Both the position numbers and the translations under genes were made by a program. This document shows positions 1 to 5,510 of a stretch of 5,841 nucleotides of DNA, piece after piece; position 1 is the first letter of the stretch; each line of letters opens with the position of its first letter. This stretch comes from Thalassospiraceae bacterium (GTDB taxonomy: Bacteria; Pseudomonadota; Alphaproteobacteria; Rhodospirillales; Magnetovibrionaceae). Below the pieces are notes generated by a model. The model had not been told where the DNA came from and made no database searches. It worked only from the letters and a program-made list of their open reading frames with translations. The stretch covers positions 1 to 5,841 of the forward strand of contig DAOWFT010000072.1 of the NCBI GenBank assembly GCA_030637845.1. The letters run 5' to 3'.

Positions 1-46
1 ATCTGGTTGCGCAAGACTAATAATTAAATACTAAAAAGAGAACGAT

Positions 47-262
47 ATGACACCAGAAGAAATAGGCAAGGTTCAGACCTACCTAAGGAAAACCTTTGGC
101 AATAACCGTATCACGGTTCAGCCTCCTACAAAGCCAGATGCCCCGATAGAGGTCAGTGTTGGCGAAGAATTCATTGCTGTATTGCACCGCGATGAAGATG
201 AGGGAGAAGTTTCCTACTCGCTGGTAATGACCATTCTCGATATTGATATCGAAGACGCCTAA
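47..262 (+). CDS. DUF3126 family protein
   Basis: A 71-residue acidic cytosolic protein that I recognise as DUF3126, a small alphaproteobacterial family with no established biochemical role. The family pattern is visible: an N-terminal helix with 'YLRKTFGN' (residues 13-20), a central strand region with 'VGEEFIAVLHRDEDEGEVSY' (38-57), and a C-terminal 'MTILDIDIEDA' ending. The length is normal for the family and there is no signal peptide, membrane segment or cysteine. The ATG is preceded by an AAAGAG purine stretch at 35-40, six bases upstream, so this start is well supported. From general knowledge, DUF3126 genes in this class often follow cysE (serine acetyltransferase); the 46 bases upstream are too short to confirm that here. 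A strong intrinsic terminator begins 21 bases after the stop, so this is probably the last gene of its transcription unit. The family call is confident; the function is unknown. Confidence 0.9.
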   Translation: MTPEEIGKVQTYLRKTFGNNRITVQPPTKPDAPIEVSVGEEFIAVLHRDEDEGEVSYSLVMTILDIDIEDA

Positions 263-283
263 AACGGCTTCGCATATATTTTT

Positions 284-341
284 AATAAGCGCTATCGCCT
301 AGTTGGTTGTATCCAATTTGGCGGTGGCGCTTATTTTTTTT
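284..341 (+). terminator. Rho-independent terminator after the DUF3126 gene
   Basis: A 16-bp stem pairs 284-299 (AATAAGCGCTATCGCC) with 320-335 (GGCGGTGGCGCTTATT), with two G·U wobbles. The 20-base apical region can fold again (AGTTGG at 301-306 with CCAATT at 313-318). The right arm runs into eight consecutive T residues at 334-341. The position, just after the stop codon at 260-262, is typical. There is no matching T-run on the other strand, so it acts mainly on plus-strand transcription. Confidence 0.88.
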
Positions 342-350
342 CTCAACACA

Positions 351-405
351 TTAACCATGTATTTAGTTGCCGGCCCTAAAGTGCTGGGAAATATTTAGGC
401 CCAAA
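351..405 (+). promoter_or_regulatory. Leader of the membrane protein gene: TTAACCAT box and imperfect hairpin over the SD
   Basis: The spacer between the terminator and the next ATG (408) holds two signals. TTAACCAT at 351-358 matches the short form of the CtrA cell-cycle regulator motif known from Caulobacter; one 8-mer is weak evidence. Next, GGCCCTAAA (372-380) can pair with TTTAGGCCC (394-402) with one mismatch, giving a stem that includes TAGG (396-399), the only Shine-Dalgarno-like sequence before the ATG. No convincing -35/-10 pair was found. Both signals are suggestions, not firm calls. Confidence 0.25.
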
Positions 406-407
406 TA

Positions 408-1442
408 ATGAACAATAGCGCCAACAAAAAGCCTCTGTGGCCACAAACACCCGAAGGCACAACCGATTGGGATGTGGTGTTTGAAGACCCGACAAACGGG
501 TTCATTGCAATTATTTCTCAGGCAAAAACACCCGAAGCACTGAGGCAAACCACCGAGTTGGTAATTAAAAAACTTTTTACCCGCGATGATGATGGGCCCG
601 AGGTCGCACGTTTTTGTAATGAACTTGACCAGATTATTTCCCTGATTAATGAAAACGATCAACTAGATGCAACGGTTGATGCGGTTGCCGGGCTGCTGCG
701 CAGCATCAAGAATGAACGCAAGGAAAAGGCTCGCGAATATCTGGAAAACAAAAAAAAGGGCAGCATGTCGGGCGAAAGACGGTCCCGGCGTAAAAAAAAT
801 ACCCTTGCGGCAAAAATATTTCGCGGTCTACTTGTCGCGAGCGATCCCAAGATTGCAATTCCAATAATATTACTGTTGATGGCTGTTGTTGTAACGGCGG
901 TGATTTATTTTACCTCACCACAAAAGAAAATGCCGCCTCGAGAAGTGTCGGCAGCAGGGCAGCAAAACCAACAGGCGCCATTAGCTGGAGAAAATGCACC
1001 AATCATAACCGATGAAGCGCCTACAGATTTACCAACTGCCAACGAGGGCGACGCCCCAAGCCCGGAAGATGAAGCCGGCGATAGTGTTTCAAAATGGCCG
1101 CGGGCGGTATTGTTGCAACCCATGCAATGGCCGTTAATTCGCGAAAGTAAAAAAGACCGCTTAATTCCTTATGCAACGCTTATTTATGTGAAAAGTGCAA
1201 AGGCGATTTCGGCTGTTTGTATTAATTATCCCGCCGTTAAGGAAAAGCTGCTTATTTCATTCAGCCGGGCAGGGCTGGGTAACCGCCAGCCAAGTAATTT
1301 CGAGTTGAAAAAAATAGCCGCCACCGCAACGAACGCAATAAATAAACGTATTGGCCCAATGGTGGCCTATATAGATATTATTCAATATGGGAAAAAAGGC
1401 TATCGCGCCACCAACACGCCACCTTGTCGCCTTGCTAGATGA
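408..1442 (+). CDS. Hypothetical single-pass membrane protein with periplasmic C-terminal domain
   Basis: A 344-residue protein that I cannot assign to a named family. Residues 10-37 carry 'LWPQTPEGTTDWDVVFEDP' followed by a hydrophobic stretch, a signature I associate with hypothetical proteins of Rhodospirillales-type bacteria. Residues 40-115 look helical and charged. A very basic patch ('RRSRRKK', 124-130) precedes one membrane helix at about 149-169, which predicts a cytoplasmic N-terminus and a periplasmic C-terminus. A Pro/Ala/Glu-rich linker follows (about 172-228), then a folded domain (about 230-344) with 'AVCINYPAVKEKLLISFSRAG' and 'VAYIDIIQYG'. This layout (one helix, acidic linker, compact periplasmic domain) loosely resembles FliL-type flagellar proteins, but that is only inference. 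Cys271 and Cys340 lie on the periplasmic side and could form a disulfide. The ATG has a weak SD (TAGG at 396-399). The gene is monocistronic: a terminator lies upstream and a convergent gene downstream. Confidence 0.88.
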   Translation: MNNSANKKPLWPQTPEGTTDWDVVFEDPTNGFIAIISQAKTPEALRQTTELVIKKLFTRDDDGPEVARFCNELDQIISLINENDQLDATVDAVAGLLRSIKNERKEKAREYLENKKKGSMSGERRSRRKKNTLAAKIFRGLLVASDPKIAIPIILLLMAVVVTAVIYFTSPQKKMPPREVSAAGQQNQQAPLAGENAPIITDEAPTDLPTANEGDAPSPEDEAGDSVSKWPRAVLLQPMQWPLIRESKKDRLIPYATLIYVKSAKAISAVCINYPAVKEKLLISFSRAGLGNRQPSNFELKKIAATATNAINKRIGPMVAYIDIIQYGKKGYRATNTPPCRLAR

Positions 1443-1501
1443 TTGTAGCTAGTAAGATTGATCGGCAGCTGTGAACAAAATAACCAGGAGCGGGGGCGCA
1501 C

Positions 1502-1933
1502 TTACATGCTATGCGGCCTTGTTACAATGGCGTTGGCTGTTTGTAATTCGCGGATGTAAACGATTATGGTTTCGATTTCCGATGGTTTCACGTGTTCCTG
1601 ACGCGGCATATCGCCAAAGGACCAATGGTGGCGCCTGACCCCCAATTTCACCGCCCGACGGATGGCCTCATCGGCGTGATGTCCCGGATTGTAAATATCA
1701 TGGATAAGCGGAGGGCCTTGCTCTGTGCCCGAAGCATTTTTTCCATGGCACTGGGCGCAGGTATTATTAAATGCCTTTTCGCCCCGTTTTGCCTGAAATG
1801 ACAATTGGGGCACCTCTACAACAAGGGGTGGCGGGGCCTCGGCTTCGGATGAGCCGCTAACTTTCCATATGGCCACGCCAAGCCCAAGAACCAAAAAACC
1901 GCCTACAAACAGGGCAGAAGCATTAATTTTCAT
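1502..1933 (-). CDS. Membrane-anchored class I cytochrome c
   Basis: A 143-residue periplasmic electron-transfer protein. The N-terminus (residues 1-24 from the chosen ATG) is a basic start plus a hydrophobic helix, most likely an uncleaved signal anchor, followed by a Pro-rich linker ('EAPPPLVVEVP'). The haem-binding CxxCH is 'CAQCH' (Cys59, Cys62, His63). The distal Met ligand is probably Met109 in 'FGDMPRQ', and the domain ends in the usual 'IIVYIRELQ' helix. Between the haem site and the Met is a His-rich stretch (His78, His85, His86, His102, His103). I prefer ATG at 1933 over in-frame TTG at 1951: a GGGGA purine run (1945-1949) lies 11 bases upstream of the ATG, while nothing SD-like precedes the TTG. 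The gene stands alone, convergent with the membrane protein gene and divergent from the receiver-like gene. Its redox partner cannot be told from this window. I recall similar His-rich cytochromes near copper-handling genes, which is context only. Confidence 0.92.
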   Translation of the reverse strand: MKINASALFVGGFLVLGLGVAIWKVSGSSEAEAPPPLVVEVPQLSFQAKRGEKAFNNTCAQCHGKNASGTEQGPPLIHDIYNPGHHADEAIRRAVKLGVRRHHWSFGDMPRQEHVKPSEIETIIVYIRELQTANAIVTRPHSM

Positions 1934-1967
1934 TTTTGTTTTTATCCCCAATTTAAATCAGGCACCG

Positions 1968-1998
1968 ACAATGGACATTACCCCTAATGGAAGGTCAA
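1968..1998 (-). promoter_or_regulatory. Candidate MerR/CueR-type promoter of the cytochrome c gene
   Basis: Read on the minus strand, TTGACC (1993-1998) is followed after 19 bases by CATTGT (1968-1973). The long 19-base spacer is typical of promoters activated by MerR-family regulators. Within it, ACCTTCC (1989-1995), seven bases and GTAATGT (1975-1981) make an imperfect dyad; the right half matches 5 of 7 bases of an ideal GGAAGGT. CTTGACCTTCC agrees with the left part of the E. coli copA/CueR promoter as I remember it. The -10 is poor (3 of 6), so this is a hypothesis. Confidence 0.33.
1976..1989. repeat. 14-bp perfect palindrome CATTA-CCCC-TAATG
   Basis: CATTA at 1976-1980 and TAATG at 1985-1989 are perfect inverted repeats around CCCC. 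The palindrome lies 43 bases upstream of the cytochrome ATG, in a divergent spacer, so it may be a protein-binding site. It overlaps the candidate -35/-10 spacer described for this promoter. Confidence 0.5.
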
Positions 1999-2012
1999 GC
2001 GGGAAGGTCAAG
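1989..2012. repeat. Two 11-bp direct repeats GGAAGGTCAAG
   Basis: GGAAGGTCAAG occurs exactly at 1989-1999 and again at 2002-2012, a period of 13 bp. On the minus strand each reads CTTGACCTTCC, so each contains a TTGACC -35-like hexamer. Exact tandem copies in a divergent promoter region suggest regulator-binding sites or a duplicated promoter element. Confidence 0.6.
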
Positions 2013-2187
2013 GCGCGTTTTGCCTCAACTACTTACATGGCCTTATTTCACCATGGATTTATAAAACATTAGGGAAATCAGGGCATAATTAACCTTGATT
2101 AATCTTAGGCCGTGCGTCCGGGGGCGCGAAGCTCATGGTCAATAAAAACCAATAAAGACAAACAAAGGCAACGGGCCGGCAATATAT

Positions 2188-3261
2188 ATGGAAAACGGAC
2201 TTAATTACTGCTCGGTGCTTGTGGTGGATGGTAACGCATCATCTCGAACAATCCTTACGTCAGCATTAAATGAAATCGGGTTTGGTTACGTGCGTTCGGT
2301 CAGTAACGCCGCCATGGCCATGTCGCACCTGATGGAATCCGTTGACTCGCCGATGAGCGGATCAACCCCGCCGGTTGACCTTGTTTTGAGCGAGTGGGAG
2401 ATGGACCCGGTTGGCGGCTTGATACTTGCGCGCTGGCTGAGGATGAGCAAACAATCACCCAACCGGTTCATGCGTATGGCATTTGTAAGCGGTAACCTTG
2501 ATGCCGAAAAGGTTGAGCTATCGCGTCTTGCCGGCGTTAACGGCGCCATGTCCAAACCATTTACGACAGGCAAGCTCAAAACACACCTGATGGGCCTGAT
2601 GACCGGGAATCCTGTTTTTGTTAAAAGTCCAAGTTATTTTGGCCCCAACCGCAGACGTAGAGATGATGATATTTCATTGTATGACCGTCGTCATATGCGC
2701 GACATAACAAACGAAGATTTAGGTCAGGGCACCCACCCACATTTGGGCGGGTTTAATCTGCCAAATTATATGGCTCGCATAATGGAAGGCACCCCGCGCG
2801 GGCACATTGATTATACCGCATTGAACTGGGCCCATACCCTGATGAGCAAATGGTCGCAAGATTATGCCAACTGGATAAAGGGCGATGTTGAGCAAATGCG
2901 AAAGGCGCTTGGAATAATAGTCCGCGGTGAGAGCCATCGTGCCCGGGCGCTGGCGTTTTTACACACGGTCTCAACGCGAATGATACGCGAAGGCGAAGCA
3001 ATGAATTATCCGCTTGTTTCTGCTTTTGCCCGCACCCTGAGGGCCGCGTTTGAGAGCCCCCAAGGGGTCAGAAGTCAGGTGTTTGAAATTGCCGAAACCT
3101 CTATCCTTGGTCTTGAGGCGGTAATCTCAACCCATGCCTCGGGGCGGGGTGGCGATGTATCGCAGGAGCTAGAGACATCGTTGATGCAAATGGAGCAAAA
3201 ACTTGGTCACATCAACCCCGGGCATGCCAGCCATTATGCCGGGCTTGTTGCCGCAAAATAA
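2188..3261 (+). CDS. Receiver-like (pseudo-response regulator) protein with HPt-like helical C-terminus
   Basis: A 357-residue cytoplasmic protein. Residues 7-138 form a CheY-like receiver fold: strand 1 'SVLVVDGN' keeps Asp14 but has Gly15 where a second acidic residue is usual; strand 3 'VDLVLSEWEM' has Glu69 (codon GAG) where the phosphorylated Asp should be; Ser101 ('AFVSG') and Lys123 ('MSKPF') are kept. Glu at this site often mimics or replaces phosphorylation in atypical receivers. A basic linker 'YFGPNRRRRDD' (150-160), common after receivers in Rhodospirillales-type bacteria, leads to a helical region (about 190-357). Within it, 'VSTRMIREGEAMNYPL' (261-276) aligns without gaps to the HPt-like pattern 'AHDIKGQGGTFGYPL', with Thr263 in place of His; that comparison is from memory. 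There is no DNA-binding or enzymatic output domain, so the likely role is protein binding. The ATG has no good SD. The ferredoxin gene follows after 57 bases on the same strand. Confidence 0.9.
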   Translation: MENGLNYCSVLVVDGNASSRTILTSALNEIGFGYVRSVSNAAMAMSHLMESVDSPMSGSTPPVDLVLSEWEMDPVGGLILARWLRMSKQSPNRFMRMAFVSGNLDAEKVELSRLAGVNGAMSKPFTTGKLKTHLMGLMTGNPVFVKSPSYFGPNRRRRDDDISLYDRRHMRDITNEDLGQGTHPHLGGFNLPNYMARIMEGTPRGHIDYTALNWAHTLMSKWSQDYANWIKGDVEQMRKALGIIVRGESHRARALAFLHTVSTRMIREGEAMNYPLVSAFARTLRAAFESPQGVRSQVFEIAETSILGLEAVISTHASGRGGDVSQELETSLMQMEQKLGHINPGHASHYAGLVAAK

Positions 3262-3318
3262 TTTTTTACATTTTCTGATTTACTTGAATCGGGCACGTCC
3301 GTGTCCCATCTTTGTTTA

Positions 3319-3627
3319 ATGAACAGCGATAGCCCAAAAAACCCGCCATTGCCAAAAATATACGTTTGCACAAACTTTCGTAGCGGCGCCCGCGCGTCCT
3401 GCGGAGAGCGTGGTTCCCGACAGATATTCGAGCAGCTACGTAATCTTGTAAATGAAAGATCGGCGGAAATTGATGTTGAACAAATAGCCTGTCTCGGCCA
3501 GTGCGGGCTCGGCCCCAATGTACGGGTGAGCGGACAGGAAATAATAAACGGCGTTAGCAGTGATGACCTGCCCGCGATTGTCGATGCCGCAATAGGTGCC
3601 GGCAATGGCACCGACGGACAATCTTGA
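3319..3627 (+). CDS. Thioredoxin-like [2Fe-2S] ferredoxin domain protein
   Basis: A small cytosolic iron-sulfur protein of 102 residues from the chosen ATG. The cluster ligands follow the thioredoxin-like ferredoxin pattern, related to the NuoE/24-kDa fold: 'YVCTNFR' and 'ASCGERG' (Cys17 and Cys28, ten residues apart), then 'IACLGQCGLGPNVRV' (Cys58 and Cys62, three apart). The 'CLGQCGLGP' turn and the following 'ING' strand are typical of the family. It should carry one [2Fe-2S] cluster for electron transfer; its partner is unknown, and no maturation or reductase gene is in the window. A GTG at 3301 would add six residues (MSHLCL). I prefer ATG 3319 because neither start has a clear SD, ATG is the commoner start and the extra residues add no family feature. 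It probably shares a transcript with the receiver-like gene 57 bases upstream and the exonuclease 46 bases downstream. Confidence 0.9.
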   Translation: MNSDSPKNPPLPKIYVCTNFRSGARASCGERGSRQIFEQLRNLVNERSAEIDVEQIACLGQCGLGPNVRVSGQEIINGVSSDDLPAIVDAAIGAGNGTDGQS

Positions 3628-3631
3628 CCAA

Positions 3632-3667
3632 ACCCCCGTTTCGTACTCAAATTGAGCTTTCAGGGGT
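3632..3667 (+). promoter_or_regulatory. Hairpin hiding the exonuclease ribosome binding site
   Basis: The exonuclease SD is AGGGG (3662-3666), seven bases before its ATG. GGGGT (3663-3667) is complementary to ACCCC (3632-3636), which lies five bases after the ferredoxin stop (3625-3627). Inside the loop, CTCAA-A-TTGAG (3646-3656) is a further inverted repeat. A ribosome ending at the ferredoxin stop would cover the ACCCC arm and free the SD, a layout fit for translational coupling. The outer stem is only five bp, so this is tentative. Confidence 0.3.
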
Positions 3668-3673
3668 AACAAT

Positions 3674-4603
3674 ATGGACCACATACCGAGTTTTAGGGAA
3701 ATGAGCATACGCTCGATAGTGTCCCTTGCTTTTTTTGCTGCGGGATTAGCGCTTGTATTGTTTACAGCGTCGTTGTGGTTTTTTTCACATGACATGGCTG
3801 GCGGCGAACTGGGCATCGGCATTGGTCTGGTCTGGACCGCCACCGGCGCCAGCTTGGTTTCGGGGGCTATTTTATGGCTGATGGCAGACCGCTTGTTACT
3901 GGCCAGAATGTATGATCAGCGCAGCCTTCCGGCTAGGCCCGAATTTTATGATTTTCAGGATCTAAATCAGCCCATGCATTGGGAAGAAATAGATGGAAAG
4001 CAGCTCAAGGACCTTAATTATGTGGTGTTTGACACCGAAACCACCGGGCTTAGGCCATCGGATGGTGATGAAATAATTTCCATTGCCGCGGTGCGCGTCT
4101 CAAACGGTGTAATTGATGAAGCCGATGCCTACACCCGGTTGGTTAATCCGGGAATGGAAATACCTAAGGAATCAATGAAATATCACGGCATCACCGACGA
4201 GATGGTGCAAGACGAAGACCTGATTGCAGATGTATTGCCTAGCTTTAAAGAGTTTGTCGGCGATGCAATACTTGTTGCCCACAATGCCGCCTTTGATATG
4301 AAATTCCTTAAATTAAAAGAAGACGAAACCGGCGTCGCGTTCCCCAACCTTGTTTTGGATACTTTATTATTATCGGTGTTTCTTGATCACGAATCCCACA
4401 ATCACAGCCTCGATGGGATTGCCCAGCAAATGGGAATAACCATAGAAGGCCGCCATACCGCATTGGGCGATGCGGTTGCCACGGCCAAGGTGTTCAATAA
4501 AATGATTGCCCGGCTTGAAGCCCGGGCCATAACCTCGCTTCGCCGTGTTGTTGAGGCATCGGCAAAAATTGAGCACGTTCGCAAGCTCAAGGAAAAGTTT
4601 TAA
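3674..4603 (+). CDS. Membrane-anchored DEDDh 3'-5' exonuclease (DnaQ/epsilon-like)
   Basis: A 309-residue protein joining two membrane helices to an exonuclease domain. Helices lie at about residues 14-37 and 46-69, with a short outside loop. Basic residues flank the inner sides (Arg8, Arg13, Arg73, Arg78), so the catalytic domain should face the cytoplasm. The DEDDh domain spans about 114-285: ExoI 'VVFDTETTGL' (Asp120, Glu122), ExoII 'VAHNAAFDMKFL' (His203, Asn204, Asp208) and ExoIII 'GRHTALGDAVAT' (His261, Asp266). All five catalytic residues are present, so it should remove nucleotides from DNA or RNA 3' ends using two metal ions. 'YHGITDEMV' (170-178) is also typical. A basic helical tail ends it (286-309). 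The membrane anchor and lack of a PHP or polymerase domain argue against it being the replicative proofreading subunit. ATG 3674 has a good SD (AGGGG, 3662-3666). Its stop is 19 bases from the stop of the convergent gene. Confidence 0.94.
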   Translation: MDHIPSFREMSIRSIVSLAFFAAGLALVLFTASLWFFSHDMAGGELGIGIGLVWTATGASLVSGAILWLMADRLLLARMYDQRSLPARPEFYDFQDLNQPMHWEEIDGKQLKDLNYVVFDTETTGLRPSDGDEIISIAAVRVSNGVIDEADAYTRLVNPGMEIPKESMKYHGITDEMVQDEDLIADVLPSFKEFVGDAILVAHNAAFDMKFLKLKEDETGVAFPNLVLDTLLLSVFLDHESHNHSLDGIAQQMGITIEGRHTALGDAVATAKVFNKMIARLEARAITSLRRVVEASAKIEHVRKLKEKF

Positions 4604-4622
4604 GCTATATTATTTTTTTCGA

Positions 4623-5357
4623 TTATTTTTCGGCGGCCACAGCGTCGGGAGCTACGATTTTCTGGTGGCTTGGCCCGTCGCTGCGCCAGTCGGCCATTAC
4701 AGATTCTGCGTTCAGTAGTTGATCAAAATCGTCACGAACCTTTTTCCATTTAAAACGCATTGAATTTTTGACTATTTCTTCATCCAGCATTTTAAGTTCG
4801 TCTGCTATTGGCGCCCATTCCACCAATGCAGAAAGGCTTTTATTAAAGGCATTTTCACCAACCGCGTATTCATTCCATGGGGTGGTTCTCACGCGGGTGC
4901 TGAACGGGCCCCTTACATCGTCAAACCCCTGCGCACGTTCTTTGGGTATTTCTTCACCATCAAGGGTGGCGTTGAAAATATGGATGGCCAGTGCCGAGAT
5001 TTCGTCAATATTTCCACCGCTGCGCCCACCAACAACGGCACTGACATATATTGAAATATCCGAAAGGGCGGCCAGATATATTTCCCATTTAGCCATGTTG
5101 ATGGACAGGGCGTATTTTTCGTCGGCAAACAAAGTCGTGTATCTGGTTCCGGCCCGGGTCTTTATGTAGCCGAAAAGCGTTGTTTGGGTTGCGAATTTTG
5201 CCCGGCTATCGGCGAATCGGGCAAGGTCAACCACGTTCAAAACCGGGGGGTCCTTGCGCCAGAATTTCAATGCCCTAAGGGCTAGGGAAATAAAGAAAAC
5301 AACCTCTTTTAAGGCCCCCCTTAGCTCTCGGCCTAATTTACCTGTTTTTGGAACCAT
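4623..5357 (-). CDS. Conserved protein of unknown function
   Basis: A 244-residue protein that I do not recognise as a named family, though the core resembles hypothetical proteins I associate with Rhodospirillales. The N-terminus is basic with a short hydrophobic helix (about 17-31, 'LKEVVFFISLALRAL'), probably amphipathic and perhaps membrane-associated; it is too short and charged for a clear signal peptide. The conserved-looking core is 'TLFGYIKTRAGTRYTTLF' (60-77) and 'SINMAKWEIYLAALSDISIY' (85-104), followed by mixed helices and an acidic, Ala-rich tail. There are no cysteines and no obvious catalytic or nucleotide-binding motif. The ATG at 5357 is preceded by AGGGA about 12 bases upstream, which is slightly distant but usable, and a fair sigma-70-like promoter lies 53-82 bases upstream of the ATG. 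The gene is convergent with the exonuclease and divergent from the DUF4212 gene. Its place between the two is the only hint to a role. Confidence 0.85.
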   Translation of the reverse strand: MVPKTGKLGRELRGALKEVVFFISLALRALKFWRKDPPVLNVVDLARFADSRAKFATQTTLFGYIKTRAGTRYTTLFADEKYALSINMAKWEIYLAALSDISIYVSAVVGGRSGGNIDEISALAIHIFNATLDGEEIPKERAQGFDDVRGPFSTRVRTTPWNEYAVGENAFNKSLSALVEWAPIADELKMLDEEIVKNSMRFKWKKVRDDFDQLLNAESVMADWRSDGPSHQKIVAPDAVAAEK

Positions 5358-5409
5358 TATAAATTGATTTCCCTATATATTGATGCTACCCAAATGTGGC
5401 AGTATTTTT

Positions 5410-5439
5410 ATAATACGTTTGAACTAGTTATGCGCTCAA
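5410..5439 (-). promoter_or_regulatory. Candidate sigma-70-type promoter for the unknown minus-strand gene
   Basis: On the minus strand, TTGAGC (5434-5439, 4 of 6 to TTGACA) is followed after 18 bases by TATTAT (5410-5415, 5 of 6 to TATAAT). Predicted initiation would be near 5403, about 45 bases before the ATG. The -10 lies inside a small inverted repeat, GTATT-TTTAT-AATAC (5402-5416), and the spacer contains the palindrome AACTAGTT (5422-5429); either could be an operator. Confidence 0.4.
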
Positions 5440-5482
5440 GCGTAGACTGCTGGTCAGCATAGCGTGGTTTAGCAACATTAAC

Positions 5483-5510
5483 TTAACAGTTATTATTGCC
5501 TGCCCATAAA
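5483..5510 (+). promoter_or_regulatory. Candidate sigma-70-type promoter for the DUF4212 symporter gene
   Basis: TTAACA (5483-5488, 5 of 6 to TTGACA), a 16-base spacer and CATAAA (5505-5510, 4 of 6 to TATAAT) form the best plus-strand pair in the divergent spacer. Initiation near 5517 would give a leader of about 97 bases. The spacer is slightly short and the -10 weak, so confidence is low. Confidence 0.3.

Larger units (their letters stand above)
1934..2187. other. Divergent intergenic region between cytochrome c and receiver-like genes
   Basis: This 254-base spacer must hold the promoters of both flanking genes. On the cytochrome side are the palindrome and direct repeats listed separately. 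Towards the receiver-like gene there is an inverted repeat ATTAA-CCTTGA-TTAAT (2088-2103), and the heptamer CAATAAA occurs twice (2140-2146 and 2150-2156), ten bases apart. I found no convincing -35/-10 pair for the plus-strand gene and no small ORF with a ribosome binding site. Confidence 0.6.

Noticed and set aside
1..27. Short open frame ending in TAA that could be the C-terminal tail of an upstream gene such as cysE
   Set aside because: Only eight codons are visible, other frames also close nearby, and no recognisable family ending can be read, so a gene call would be a guess.
1443..1501. Terminator searched for between the two convergent genes
   Set aside because: No stem of more than a few bp and no T-run was found on either strand.
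1869..2072. 67-codon plus-strand ORF across the cytochrome start and the divergent spacer
   Set aside because: It overlaps the signal anchor of the cytochrome gene antisense, has no recognisable motif, and its second half is the repeat-bearing promoter region.
2089..2102. Possible CtrA site TTAA-N6-TTAA upstream of the receiver-like gene
   Set aside because: The full CtrA motif needs a seven-base spacer; here it is six, and the sequence is simply AT-rich and palindromic.
3217..3243. Bulged hairpin CCCGGGCAT/ATGCCGGG near the end of the receiver-like gene, followed by a T-run at 3262-3267
   Set aside because: The stem lies inside the coding region and the T-run is about 18 bases beyond it, so it does not fit an intrinsic terminator.
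4584..4618. Possible terminator at the exonuclease end (AGCTCAA with TTAAGCT, then ATATTATTTTTTT)
   Set aside because: The stem is AT-rich, seven bp with an internal mismatch, and the T-run is displaced; too weak to call, although convergent genes would favour a terminator here.
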